A stretch of DNA of 64,000 nucleotides from Muribaculaceae bacterium. GTDB taxonomy: Bacteria > Bacteroidota > Bacteroidia > Bacteroidales > Muribaculaceae. Numbering within the stretch: position 1 is the stretch's first letter; every line of letters begins with the position of its first letter. The notes under the pieces are model-generated. The model had not been told where the DNA came from and ran no database searches. It saw nothing but the letters and a program-made list of their open reading frames with translations. Positions 18,284-25,507 of this stretch are shown here, piece after piece. Location: assembly GCA_017621845.1 (NCBI GenBank), contig JAGASI010000026.1, positions 19,873 through 83,872 on the forward strand, read 5' to 3'. Position numbers and translations under genes: made by a program.

Positions 18284-18671
18284 CAAAAGAAATATCCTGA
18301 CGATTTCGGGTCAGCGGACAGGGACGGTCAGTGATACCCTCGGCGCGGAATATGGACTCCCAATATTTCGCGCTTATCTCAATCTGATACTTCGTGAGAA
18401 ACAGTCGCGGTAGGGGAATTTTTGGCTCGGTCGAGCCTCGCCCTGCTTCGCGGTCGCAGCCTTACGCTACAAAATTTCCGTATCGAGAGACCTTCGGCCT
18501 CTCGATACGGAAATTTTTCTGCTCCGATGTAGAGGGTGTCGACCACGAAGTAGCTTCGACCGGATGGGAGAAAAGGCGTCGGTGCCGGGGGTGCGGTGTT
18601 CGAGGAGGTCTTCTTCGGTTTAAGCCTATTTTCTACTGAATTAGTGGCCATATACTGTCGCGGAAAGACAT
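18284..18671. other. Gap with palindrome and possible minus-strand gene remnant
   Basis: No convincing complete gene. On the minus strand, a frame ending at TGA 18263-18261 reads plausible protein sequence for about 45 codons (KYQIEISAKYWESIFRAEGI and onward), which could be the tail of a decayed gene, but I do not recognise it. The rest is dominated by the long palindrome at 18471-18517, with outer inverted repeats CGGTCGA (18428-18434) and TCGACCG (18556-18562). Confidence 0.35.
18471..18517. repeat. 19-bp perfect palindrome (hairpin element)
   Basis: Left arm 18471-18489 (AAAATTTCCGTATCGAGAG) and right arm 18499-18517 are perfectly complementary around the 9-base loop ACCTTCGGC. Both strands are open here and read nearly the same peptide (KFPYRE..GLSIRKF), a direct result of the symmetry. 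It is not placed as a terminator of any neighbouring gene. A dispersed palindromic repeat of the REP/BIME kind is the likeliest class. Confidence 0.7.
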
Positions 18672-18968
18672 TTAATAATATCGATGGTCTTCAGGTATAA
18701 TCAGCCAGAGCATAAAATATACGGGGAAACCAATTCCCGAAATAATCCATATAAATCTTACTATTAATGGATCGATATTAAGTTGCTCCGCTATACCTCC
18801 ACAAACCCCGGCAACGACACGGTTTTTACAGGAGCGATATAGACCTCTCCCTGACCTATTCGCATTTGATGAAATTTTTCTGATAAAACTAATTATAGTC
18901 CATATAATAGCTATCATTATGATAATCATAATGATGCCGGATAGTCGTGTCCATAAGTGATAAGTCAT
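18672..18968 (-). CDS. PspC-domain membrane protein
   Basis: A 98-residue protein with an N-terminal hydrophobic segment (residues about 9-29, LSGIIMIIIMIAIIWTIISF) and a C-terminal PspC domain: GLYRSCKNRVVAGVCGGIAE, LNIDPLIVRFIWII and a second membrane segment ending WLIIPE. PspC proteins are part of envelope-stress responses, although this short version lacks the sensing extensions and its role is unknown. It stands alone, separated from oxyR by 155 bp. Confidence 0.85.
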   Translation of the reverse strand: MTYHLWTRLSGIIMIIIMIAIIWTIISFIRKISSNANRSGRGLYRSCKNRVVAGVCGGIAEQLNIDPLIVRFIWIISGIGFPVYFMLWLIIPEDHRYY

Positions 18969-19123
18969 TGCCTGTAATGCTATTATTTCGTAAATGGAAT
19001 ATATATGTAAAGTTATATATTTTCGGCGGAATATCGAAGAAATACTTCAAGACCGTTACTGCATAAGATATATCACCTCAGTGGCTCATCCGCCACTATT
19101 TCTTGCCACAATCTTCTGATTTG

Positions 19124-20050
19124 TCACAATTTAACTCCATTGGACAAAATATTTGGTTCAATCATTTTCTTTGGCACCACCGATATAATGATTGATATAA
19201 TCGAGTTGAGAATTGACTGGCGCACATAGTCTTCTTTAATGTATATTGACACCTTGCGCATCGACTTATTGCTACCCTCCAATGGCCGTACATTTTCCCG
19301 TTGTTCTTCTGACAAGAGTGGCAAGTGCATCTCGGGTATTATAGTAAAGCCACCATTTGCATCGACGACCCTTATAAGAGTTTCTATACTGCCGGCCTCA
19401 TACATGTGATAGCCCTTTTCACGTGTGCGACAAAAGCTGAAAGCACTATCACGCAAGCATTGAGCCTCACGCATTACCCACATCTTTTCGTGTTCCAGGT
19501 TTTCAGGCTTGAAAACAGGTAATTTTCTCCAACATTCTTGGGATATATAAACCCAAAAGGCTTCGGTGTATAGTGGAATTTCCAGAATTCCGGCCCGTCT
19601 ATAATCGCTCAGGGCGATGCCCACATCCAATTGTCCACGAGAAAGAGAGTCAAACATGGATTCGGCTTTCTGTTCTTCAATTTTTAACGTGACTTGTGGA
19701 AAGGCGGCTCTATAGTTGCGTATAAACTCGGGTAAAAGATAAGGTGCGATAGTAGGGCCGATTGAGATGTTCAATGAGCCTGTTACCTGCCCTCTACTTT
19801 CTTTAATCAATTCTGTTATCCGCTCGATTTCTGCACATACCCGCTCGGCCTGGCCTATAATCAACTCGCCAAGCCCGGTAGGTGTCACGCTTTTATTACT
19901 TCGGTCAAAAATGCGCACGTCTATCTCATTTTCGAGTTTTTGCAACATTGCGCTAAGGGTCGGTTGGGAGATGTCGAGCTTTTCAGCAGCCCGGGCAAAA
20001 CTGCGGTAACGATTGATTTCTACGATATATTTTAATTGTTGGAGTGTCAT
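19124..20050 (-). CDS. oxyR: OxyR-type LysR regulator of peroxide response
   Basis: 308 residues from the ATG at 20048-20050 (MTLQQLKYIVEINRYRSFAR). The open frame extends 35 codons further, but that part is AT-rich, hydrophobic and overlaps the divergent promoter. Residues 1-60 are the LysR winged HTH (AAEKLDISQPTLSAMLQKLE). The effector domain carries Cys198 and Cys207 in QCLRDSAFSFC, matching the spacing of the redox pair Cys199/Cys208 of E. coli OxyR, so a peroxide-sensing disulfide switch is likely. It is divergent from an iron-sulfur protein and a thioredoxin and shares a short regulatory region with them. Confidence 0.88.
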   Translation of the reverse strand: MTLQQLKYIVEINRYRSFARAAEKLDISQPTLSAMLQKLENEIDVRIFDRSNKSVTPTGLGELIIGQAERVCAEIERITELIKESRGQVTGSLNISIGPTIAPYLLPEFIRNYRAAFPQVTLKIEEQKAESMFDSLSRGQLDVGIALSDYRRAGILEIPLYTEAFWVYISQECWRKLPVFKPENLEHEKMWVMREAQCLRDSAFSFCRTREKGYHMYEAGSIETLIRVVDANGGFTIIPEMHLPLLSEEQRENVRPLEGSNKSMRKVSIYIKEDYVRQSILNSIISIIISVVPKKMIEPNILSNGVKL

Positions 20051-20070
20051 GGCATAGATATTTATCAATG

Positions 20071-20078
20071 CAAAGATA
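20071..20078 (-). promoter_or_regulatory. -7 element of oxyR
   Basis: On the minus strand this reads TATCTTTG, fitting TAnnTTTG, about 20 bp before the oxyR ATG. No clear -33 TTTG. It overlaps the divergent promoter region, a natural place for OxyR to control both directions. Confidence 0.5.
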
Positions 20079-20088
20079 AATAATATTA

Positions 20089-20120
20089 TTTGTTTGTCTA
20101 TTATTGTCACTGTAATTTTG
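20089..20120 (+). promoter_or_regulatory. Promoter of the iron-sulfur protein/thioredoxin operon
   Basis: TTTG at 20089-20092, a 20-bp spacer, and TAATTTTG at 20113-20120 give a perfect consensus. The gene starts at 20145. Confidence 0.75.
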
Positions 20121-20144
20121 TATATAAAATAATACCTCTTGATT

Positions 20145-20834
20145 ATGGCATCCACAAAAAAACAATTTCACCGTTACCTACCCACCAAGGGCTATGCCCT
20201 TTATTGGATTCTCTTTGCATACATCGTTGCCGGCTTCTTCATCCCGGTTATAGGATGGCTTGCAATTATATGTATGATTGCGCCGGTAGCATTTGCATTT
20301 AAGCGCGGCCGGTGGTGGTGTGGCAATGCTTGCCCTCGTGGCAGTATGTATGACCGCTTATTGGCAAAATACTCGCCTCATAAACCGATACCGGCTTTTG
20401 TGCGGACCAAGGCTTTCCGTTCGTTTATGGTATTGTTTATCTTCACCATGTTCGGTGTTCAGATGTATTTTGCCTGGGGCGATTGGGGCGCAATGGGAAT
20501 GGTGTTCTGGAAAATTATTGTTATCACTACAATCGTCGGCATAACGCTCTCATTCATATATGCACCACGTACATGGTGCTCGATGTGCCCGATGGGAACA
20601 CTTTCTTCATGGGCGTCTCCTAAAAAAGCACCGTTGCCTGCCGGCTTCTCAAATATCCAGGTCGCTGAGACTTGCCAAATGAAATGTAAGAGCTGTGCCC
20701 GTGTTTGTCCTATGCAAATTACCCCTTATGATGCCCGTGGCTTAGAAGACGGTTATCTCCACCCCGATTGTATCAAATGTGGCAAGTGTACTGTCGCCTG
20801 TCCAATCAAAATCATGGAACTTAAACGAAAATAA
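20145..20834 (+). CDS. 4Fe-4S membrane protein, NapH/CcoG-like
   Basis: 229 residues from the ATG at 20145 (MASTKK). Membrane segments at about 16-52 (two), 94-110 and 121-140. Cysteine motifs are CGNACPRG (59-63), CSMCPMGT (145-148), then two ferredoxin-type clusters CQMKCKSCARVCP (177-188) and CIKCGKCTVACP (209-219). The family passes electrons between the membrane and cytoplasmic or periplasmic partners. It lies 9 bp upstream of a thioredoxin and divergent from oxyR, suggesting a role in redox repair or in delivering electrons to a reductase. The partner oxidoreductase is not in the window. Confidence 0.85.
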   Translation: MASTKKQFHRYLPTKGYALYWILFAYIVAGFFIPVIGWLAIICMIAPVAFAFKRGRWWCGNACPRGSMYDRLLAKYSPHKPIPAFVRTKAFRSFMVLFIFTMFGVQMYFAWGDWGAMGMVFWKIIVITTIVGITLSFIYAPRTWCSMCPMGTLSSWASPKKAPLPAGFSNIQVAETCQMKCKSCARVCPMQITPYDARGLEDGYLHPDCIKCGKCTVACPIKIMELKRK

Positions 20835-20843
20835 ACTTATAAC

Positions 20844-21167
20844 ATGGAAAATATTCAACTTTATCTCGATAACCTCAAGGGTTATGACTATACCGGCAAG
20901 ATGCCCGTAGTAATTGACTTTTATGCAACATGGTGCGGTCCATGCATGTCCTTGGCCCCCAATATTGAACGTTTGGCCAAAGAATATGATGGTCGTATCA
21001 AAGTGCTAAAAGTAGATGTTGATAAAAACCCATCGCTCGCCCAGGCAGCTCACGTCATGTCAATTCCCACTATTTTCTTCATTGATATTGATGGCAATAT
21101 CACTCGCTCATTAGGCAATATGCCTTATGCACAACTCGTCAACAATGTAGAGGAGCTACTGAAATAG
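20844..21167 (+). CDS. Thioredoxin
   Basis: A 107-residue thioredoxin with active site WCGPC (Cys31, Cys34), preceded by VVIDFYAT, and the cis-proline Pro75 in MSIPT. It has no signal peptide, so it is cytoplasmic. It follows the iron-sulfur protein by 9 bp and is probably cotranscribed with it and controlled by OxyR. It may be one of several thioredoxins; trxA is not assigned because the paralogue cannot be decided. A strong hairpin follows. Confidence 0.92.
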   Translation: MENIQLYLDNLKGYDYTGKMPVVIDFYATWCGPCMSLAPNIERLAKEYDGRIKVLKVDVDKNPSLAQAAHVMSIPTIFFIDIDGNITRSLGNMPYAQLVNNVEELLK

Positions 21168-21196
21168 GGCAAACTCCGAGTCTTGTTTCTTGTCAT

Positions 21197-21239
21197 ACCG
21201 GCGGTTGATTGTGGCTTTGTACCACAATCAACCGCCGGT
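21197..21239. terminator. 18-bp perfect hairpin after thioredoxin
   Basis: ACCGGCGGTTGATTGTGG (21197-21214) pairs perfectly with 21222-21239 across the loop CTTTGTA. There is no T-run, so termination is likely but not certain; a repeat element is the alternative. Confidence 0.5.
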
Positions 21240-21437
21240 TATATATATAATAGTTCAGAGACTGTCCACAGGCCCAATAGAGATGTTACCAATTCGTCCT
21301 GCTTAGAACTGTATAGGTTAGAAGTCAGAGTGACGAGTCACGAGAATATGAGGATTGGTTCAACCGGGGTAGCCTGTTTTGAAGCCTGTAAATTTTTTAT
21401 GTGTATTATACGAGGATTTTAGATAAAAAACACTAAA

Positions 21438-21469
21438 TTTGTCGGATATTTTGCATAGTTATTAATTTG
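21438..21469 (+). promoter_or_regulatory. Promoter of the lipoprotein operon
   Basis: TTTG (21438-21441), a 20-bp spacer, and TTAATTTG (21462-21469; one mismatch to TAnnTTTG) lie about 98 bp before the first lipoprotein ATG. The rest of the gap (21240-21566) is AT-rich and shows no gene. Confidence 0.55.
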
Positions 21470-21566
21470 GATTAATGGTATCTGATACTAATATCCTCGG
21501 TCATAACACCAACAATTAAAGAATTATATATTACTACAATTCATAATTAAACCAATAATTAAACCA

Positions 21567-24161
21567 ATGATTAAACAAATTAAATGGATGGGGGTAGCTC
21601 TCTCTGCCACAGCCATGACATTAACCGGATGTAGCCACACCGACTCGCCGGGGAATGTTTCAGGTAAAGGCTCGCTTATCCCTAATGTAGAGCTTAACAC
21701 CGATGTTAAGAGCTCTCAGAAGAGTGCCGGTAGAGCCACGGATATCACCGTTGGCGATCTCGCACTTTCTATCAAGTCTCAGGACGGCTCTTTCTCCAAG
21801 TCATGGGCCAGTGTCAGCGAGTTTAATGCTGACGAGCAATTTCCAATAGGCCAGTACACTGTCGAGGCCTCTTATGGCTCAGTTGAGGACGAGGGATTTG
21901 AGAAACCCGCCTACTATGGCACGTCATCAGTAACCGTTGTCGAAAACCAAGCCACGCCTGTCAACCTGACAGCCACACTTGCCAACTCAATGGTATCTAT
22001 CGACTATACCGATGACTTCAAGAACTACATGACATCATGGAACTCCCAGATACATGCTGTCGGTGGTGACTATATCACCTTTGTGGCCGATGAGACCCGC
22101 CCGGCATACGTACGTCCCGGCGATGTAGACCTCAATGTCACATTCTCCAAACCAGGCACCGACAAACCCATCACTCTCAAGGCAACCACCTTCAAGGCTC
22201 AAGCCCGACACCACTACCACATCACGGTCGATCTGAAAACCTCGACCGGAGATGCTGTCCTTACCGTAGTGCTTGACGACATGCTTGCTCGTGAAGATGT
22301 GGAGATTGAACTTTCTGACGAGCTTATCAATGCTCCTATACCCACCATCAAGGCTATTGGCTTTACCGATGGAGAAGTCATCAACCACGTTGCCTATACC
22401 AAATATGACAAGGACCTCAAATTCAACATCATTGCCCATGGCGAACTTGGCGCTGTGACTCTTACCACCCAAAGCCGCTCGTTGGTAGGCTTCCAAGGCT
22501 TCCCTGCCGAGCTTGACCTGCTCACCGCCGATGAGGCAACTCAAGCTCGCATGACCCAACTTGGCTTTAAGTGTGTTGGTCTCTGGAAAAACCCCGAAAA
22601 AATGGCCGTCGTGGACCTCTCGGGTATTCTGAGCCACATCGCTCCGGGCGAAGGTGAGACAACTTTCTCATTGGTAGCATCAGACAAGTTAGGCAAGCTC
22701 AGCGAAGTCACCACTTTCACCGTCAGCGTTGAGCCTCAAGTACTCACGCTCTCCAATCCCTCTACTCTGTATATCGGTGGCACCCAGGTTGCTGTAGACC
22801 TCGCATATAATGCCGGCAATCCTCAGGAAAGCGTTAAATTGGAATATAAGAATCCACGAGGCACCTGGACACAACTCGAAGCCTCCTTTGGCGCGCGCTC
22901 ACGGGCCACTGACACCTACCGTGTCAACCTCACCGTCCCCGGTGACAACCAGGCACTCACCATCCGCGCCACCAACGGCATCTCCACTTCTGATGAGTTG
23001 GTAATAAACCGTCAAGTACCTTCATACTCAGGCTCGGTCGAGAATGCTGACATTTGGGGGTCTAAAGCCTTTATCAAACTCAGTTCTTCAGAGGCCGATG
23101 CATCGGCACTCGCCAAGATTGCAAGCGCTTTTGTCTCATCGGATGGCGCGACTTTCACCAAGGCCACGACCTCGGTTGTCGATAACAACTATATCATGGT
23201 AGGAGGCCTCACGCCCGGCACCGATTATACAGTGCGTATATCAGTCACTGACGACGCTAACCAGTCATGCACTCCGGTCCAATTTACCACCGAGGCTGTC
23301 GAGGCTGTTCCTAACGGTGATTTTGAAACCCTTTCCACCTCATTCACCGCCGACAAGATGGACCAGGGTGGCAAATGGTCAATTTCAGCCGGCATCAATT
23401 ATCAAAGCTATTATTCATGCACTGTCAGCGAACCCGACGGATGGGCTTCGGTAAACAAGAAAACGACATCCGGTGAGACTCGCAACTCATGGTTTGTCGT
23501 TCCATCAACATTCAACAGCACCCTCACCTGGCAATCAACCGTTCCCAAAATCAAAGTCATAGGCACCGGTGGTGGCACTGAGACCCCCGACTCTTATGCA
23601 GGATTTACAGCCCATAAAGGCAGTAACGCCATGGTTATACGTAACGTTGCCTGGGACCCCAAAGGTTCAGTTCCCGGCACCTGGCTCAAGACCGGCATTG
23701 GCTCCGACGAATATTACAACCACACTGTCCCCTCTATCGCCAACGTTTCGGCCGGTAAACTTTTCCTTGGCACTTATGAGTATTCAGCAGGCACCGAGAC
23801 TTATAACCAAGGAGCAACTATCGCCACGCGACCGGCGGCACTCAGCGGTTGGTATCAATACACTCCCGACGCCAATGACTCAGGAGAAAAAGGTATCGTC
23901 ACCGTTCAGGTACTCAGTGGCTCGACAGTTATCGGCACCGGTTCGGCTCAACTCGCGACCAACCTCAACTACACTTTATTTAATGTACCCATCAAATATG
24001 TCAGCGCCCGCACCGCCAAAGCAACCTCTGTGCGTGTAATGATCTCATCATCCAACCACACCGACGAGTCTCAGATTAAAGTATCAGACCATCTGTATCG
24101 CTATGAGTCAGCTCGTCATGGTGCCACACTTGTGGTTGACAACCTGACATTTGCCTACTAA
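21567..24161 (+). CDS. DUF4493-type surface lipoprotein with FN3 and PCMD-like C-terminus
   Basis: 864 residues. The signal peptide ends in a lipobox (LTGC, Cys22), so it is a lipoprotein. Residues about 40-250 look like DUF4493: SIKSQDGSFSKSW and EQFPIGQYTVEASYG, EDEGFEKPAYYG, then a repeated beta-domain. Two Ig-like domains follow, then a fibronectin III-like domain (about 495-580, ending GLTPGTDYTVRISV), and a C-terminal domain (about 585-864) starting VPNGDFET and ending VVDNLTFAY, which resembles PCMD (putative carbohydrate metabolism) domains. Function is unknown. It is the first of three adjacent lipoproteins with the same N-terminal domain; gaps of 35 and 15 bp suggest one operon. Confidence 0.75.
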   Translation: MIKQIKWMGVALSATAMTLTGCSHTDSPGNVSGKGSLIPNVELNTDVKSSQKSAGRATDITVGDLALSIKSQDGSFSKSWASVSEFNADEQFPIGQYTVEASYGSVEDEGFEKPAYYGTSSVTVVENQATPVNLTATLANSMVSIDYTDDFKNYMTSWNSQIHAVGGDYITFVADETRPAYVRPGDVDLNVTFSKPGTDKPITLKATTFKAQARHHYHITVDLKTSTGDAVLTVVLDDMLAREDVEIELSDELINAPIPTIKAIGFTDGEVINHVAYTKYDKDLKFNIIAHGELGAVTLTTQSRSLVGFQGFPAELDLLTADEATQARMTQLGFKCVGLWKNPEKMAVVDLSGILSHIAPGEGETTFSLVASDKLGKLSEVTTFTVSVEPQVLTLSNPSTLYIGGTQVAVDLAYNAGNPQESVKLEYKNPRGTWTQLEASFGARSRATDTYRVNLTVPGDNQALTIRATNGISTSDELVINRQVPSYSGSVENADIWGSKAFIKLSSSEADASALAKIASAFVSSDGATFTKATTSVVDNNYIMVGGLTPGTDYTVRISVTDDANQSCTPVQFTTEAVEAVPNGDFETLSTSFTADKMDQGGKWSISAGINYQSYYSCTVSEPDGWASVNKKTTSGETRNSWFVVPSTFNSTLTWQSTVPKIKVIGTGGGTETPDSYAGFTAHKGSNAMVIRNVAWDPKGSVPGTWLKTGIGSDEYYNHTVPSIANVSAGKLFLGTYEYSAGTETYNQGATIATRPAALSGWYQYTPDANDSGEKGIVTVQVLSGSTVIGTGSAQLATNLNYTLFNVPIKYVSARTAKATSVRVMISSSNHTDESQIKVSDHLYRYESARHGATLVVDNLTFAY

Positions 24162-24196
24162 TTATACCACTTCCAATAGCACATATTATTTATAAC

Positions 24197-25492
24197 ATGA
24201 AAACCAAGATATTATCTATCATAGCACTACTGGCAGTGACCTTGGGGCTGAGCGCATGTCATGACGATGTTAAGCCCATAATTACCCCCGAAAACAAAAC
24301 AGGCCAAGTCAGAATGAGCTCTCTCGGCATTGACATCAACAACGCCGAGAAAGTCATCGAAAGTCAGTCGGCCAAAAAGTCACGCACCAACATTGACCTC
24401 TCGGACTATAAGGTCACAATCCTACAGGGAGGCACACAGGTTAAACAATGGCGTTATGCCGACATGCCCGAAATATTCACTCTTCCCGCCGGCGACTACA
24501 CCGTGCGTGTCGTCTCTCATGAAGTCAAAAAAGCCGCTTGGGATGAGCCCCTTTTTATCGGACAGAAAGACTTTACCGTAATCAACGACGACATCACCGA
24601 TATAGGTATTGTCAAGTGTACCCTCTCCAATATCAAAGTTACAATCGTCTTTGATGACTCACTCAGGAAGAAAATGGGCGAAGATTCCAAGGTAACCGTT
24701 GTAGCCAACGACCAAGGCTCACTTACCTACCTTCCCGATGAAACACGTGCCGGATACTTTGAAGCTCTCGAAGGCAGCTCCACAATGGTTGCCGAGTTTT
24801 CAGGTACCGTTGGCCAAAACAAGGAAACATTCCGCGTCACAATCACTGACGCTCAACCCGGTCAGCACCACATCATCACTTTCAAACTCAAGAAGGCCGA
24901 GCCAACACCTCCCGATGAAACAGGTACTATCATCATCGATGGCGAGGGGTTTATTATTGACACCTCGGTAATTGACGAGGACCTCTCAGTAAGTATCACC
25001 ATCAACGAAGACAACATTACTGATGACCGTCCGACATTTGGCGGTGACGAACCCGGTCCCGGTCCCGGCCCCGGCCCCGATCCTGGCCCTGGTCCTGAAG
25101 ACAAAATCAAAATTGAGTCCGAGACACTGGATTTTGACAAACCCAACGACCCGGCAACCGTATCGACAGCCATAGTAACCATAAACTCTGAAGACGGTAT
25201 CGCACATTTTTTGGTAAAAATAGAGACAACGTCTGAAAACTTCGAGGCCGCCGTATCGGACTTGATGCCCACAGAATTTGACCTCGCCTATCCCGGCGAA
25301 TACAGTGAAAAATTCAGTGGTATCGGTTTCCCTGTCAACGATGAGGTTATCGGTGCAAAATCACTGACTTTTGACATCACCACATTTGTCCCCCTGCTGG
25401 CCGGCTTCCCAGGCACTCACAAATTCACACTCACCGTGACCGACGAGACCGGTTTCTCGGCTATCAAATCTCTAACATTTGTTCAACCCTAA
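24197..25492 (+). CDS. DUF4493-type surface lipoprotein with Pro-Gly linker
   Basis: 431 residues. The lipobox is LSAC (Cys21), and HDD follows the cysteine, matching the surface-export pattern seen in Bacteroidetes lipoproteins. Residues about 30-235 form the DUF4493-like domain (LPAGDYTVRVVS, AAWDEPLFIGQKDF). Residues about 281-297 form a Gly-Pro repeat linker (GPGPGPGPDPGPGP). The C-terminal 130 residues form an Ig-like domain similar to the ones in the flanking proteins. It is shorter than its neighbours and lacks the PCMD-like end. Function is unknown. It lies between the two larger lipoproteins in the same operon. Confidence 0.75.
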   Translation: MKTKILSIIALLAVTLGLSACHDDVKPIITPENKTGQVRMSSLGIDINNAEKVIESQSAKKSRTNIDLSDYKVTILQGGTQVKQWRYADMPEIFTLPAGDYTVRVVSHEVKKAAWDEPLFIGQKDFTVINDDITDIGIVKCTLSNIKVTIVFDDSLRKKMGEDSKVTVVANDQGSLTYLPDETRAGYFEALEGSSTMVAEFSGTVGQNKETFRVTITDAQPGQHHIITFKLKKAEPTPPDETGTIIIDGEGFIIDTSVIDEDLSVSITINEDNITDDRPTFGGDEPGPGPGPGPDPGPGPEDKIKIESETLDFDKPNDPATVSTAIVTINSEDGIAHFLVKIETTSENFEAAVSDLMPTEFDLAYPGEYSEKFSGIGFPVNDEVIGAKSLTFDITTFVPLLAGFPGTHKFTLTVTDETGFSAIKSLTFVQP

Positions 25493-25507
25493 TCAAGCTT
25501 TAACATT

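Noticed and set aside
18379..18651. Two facing small open frames around the palindrome
   Set aside because: They exist because the palindrome is open on both strands; no start signals or homology.
20051..20155. Longer oxyR start
   Set aside because: Adds 35 residues with no LysR character and covers the divergent promoter.
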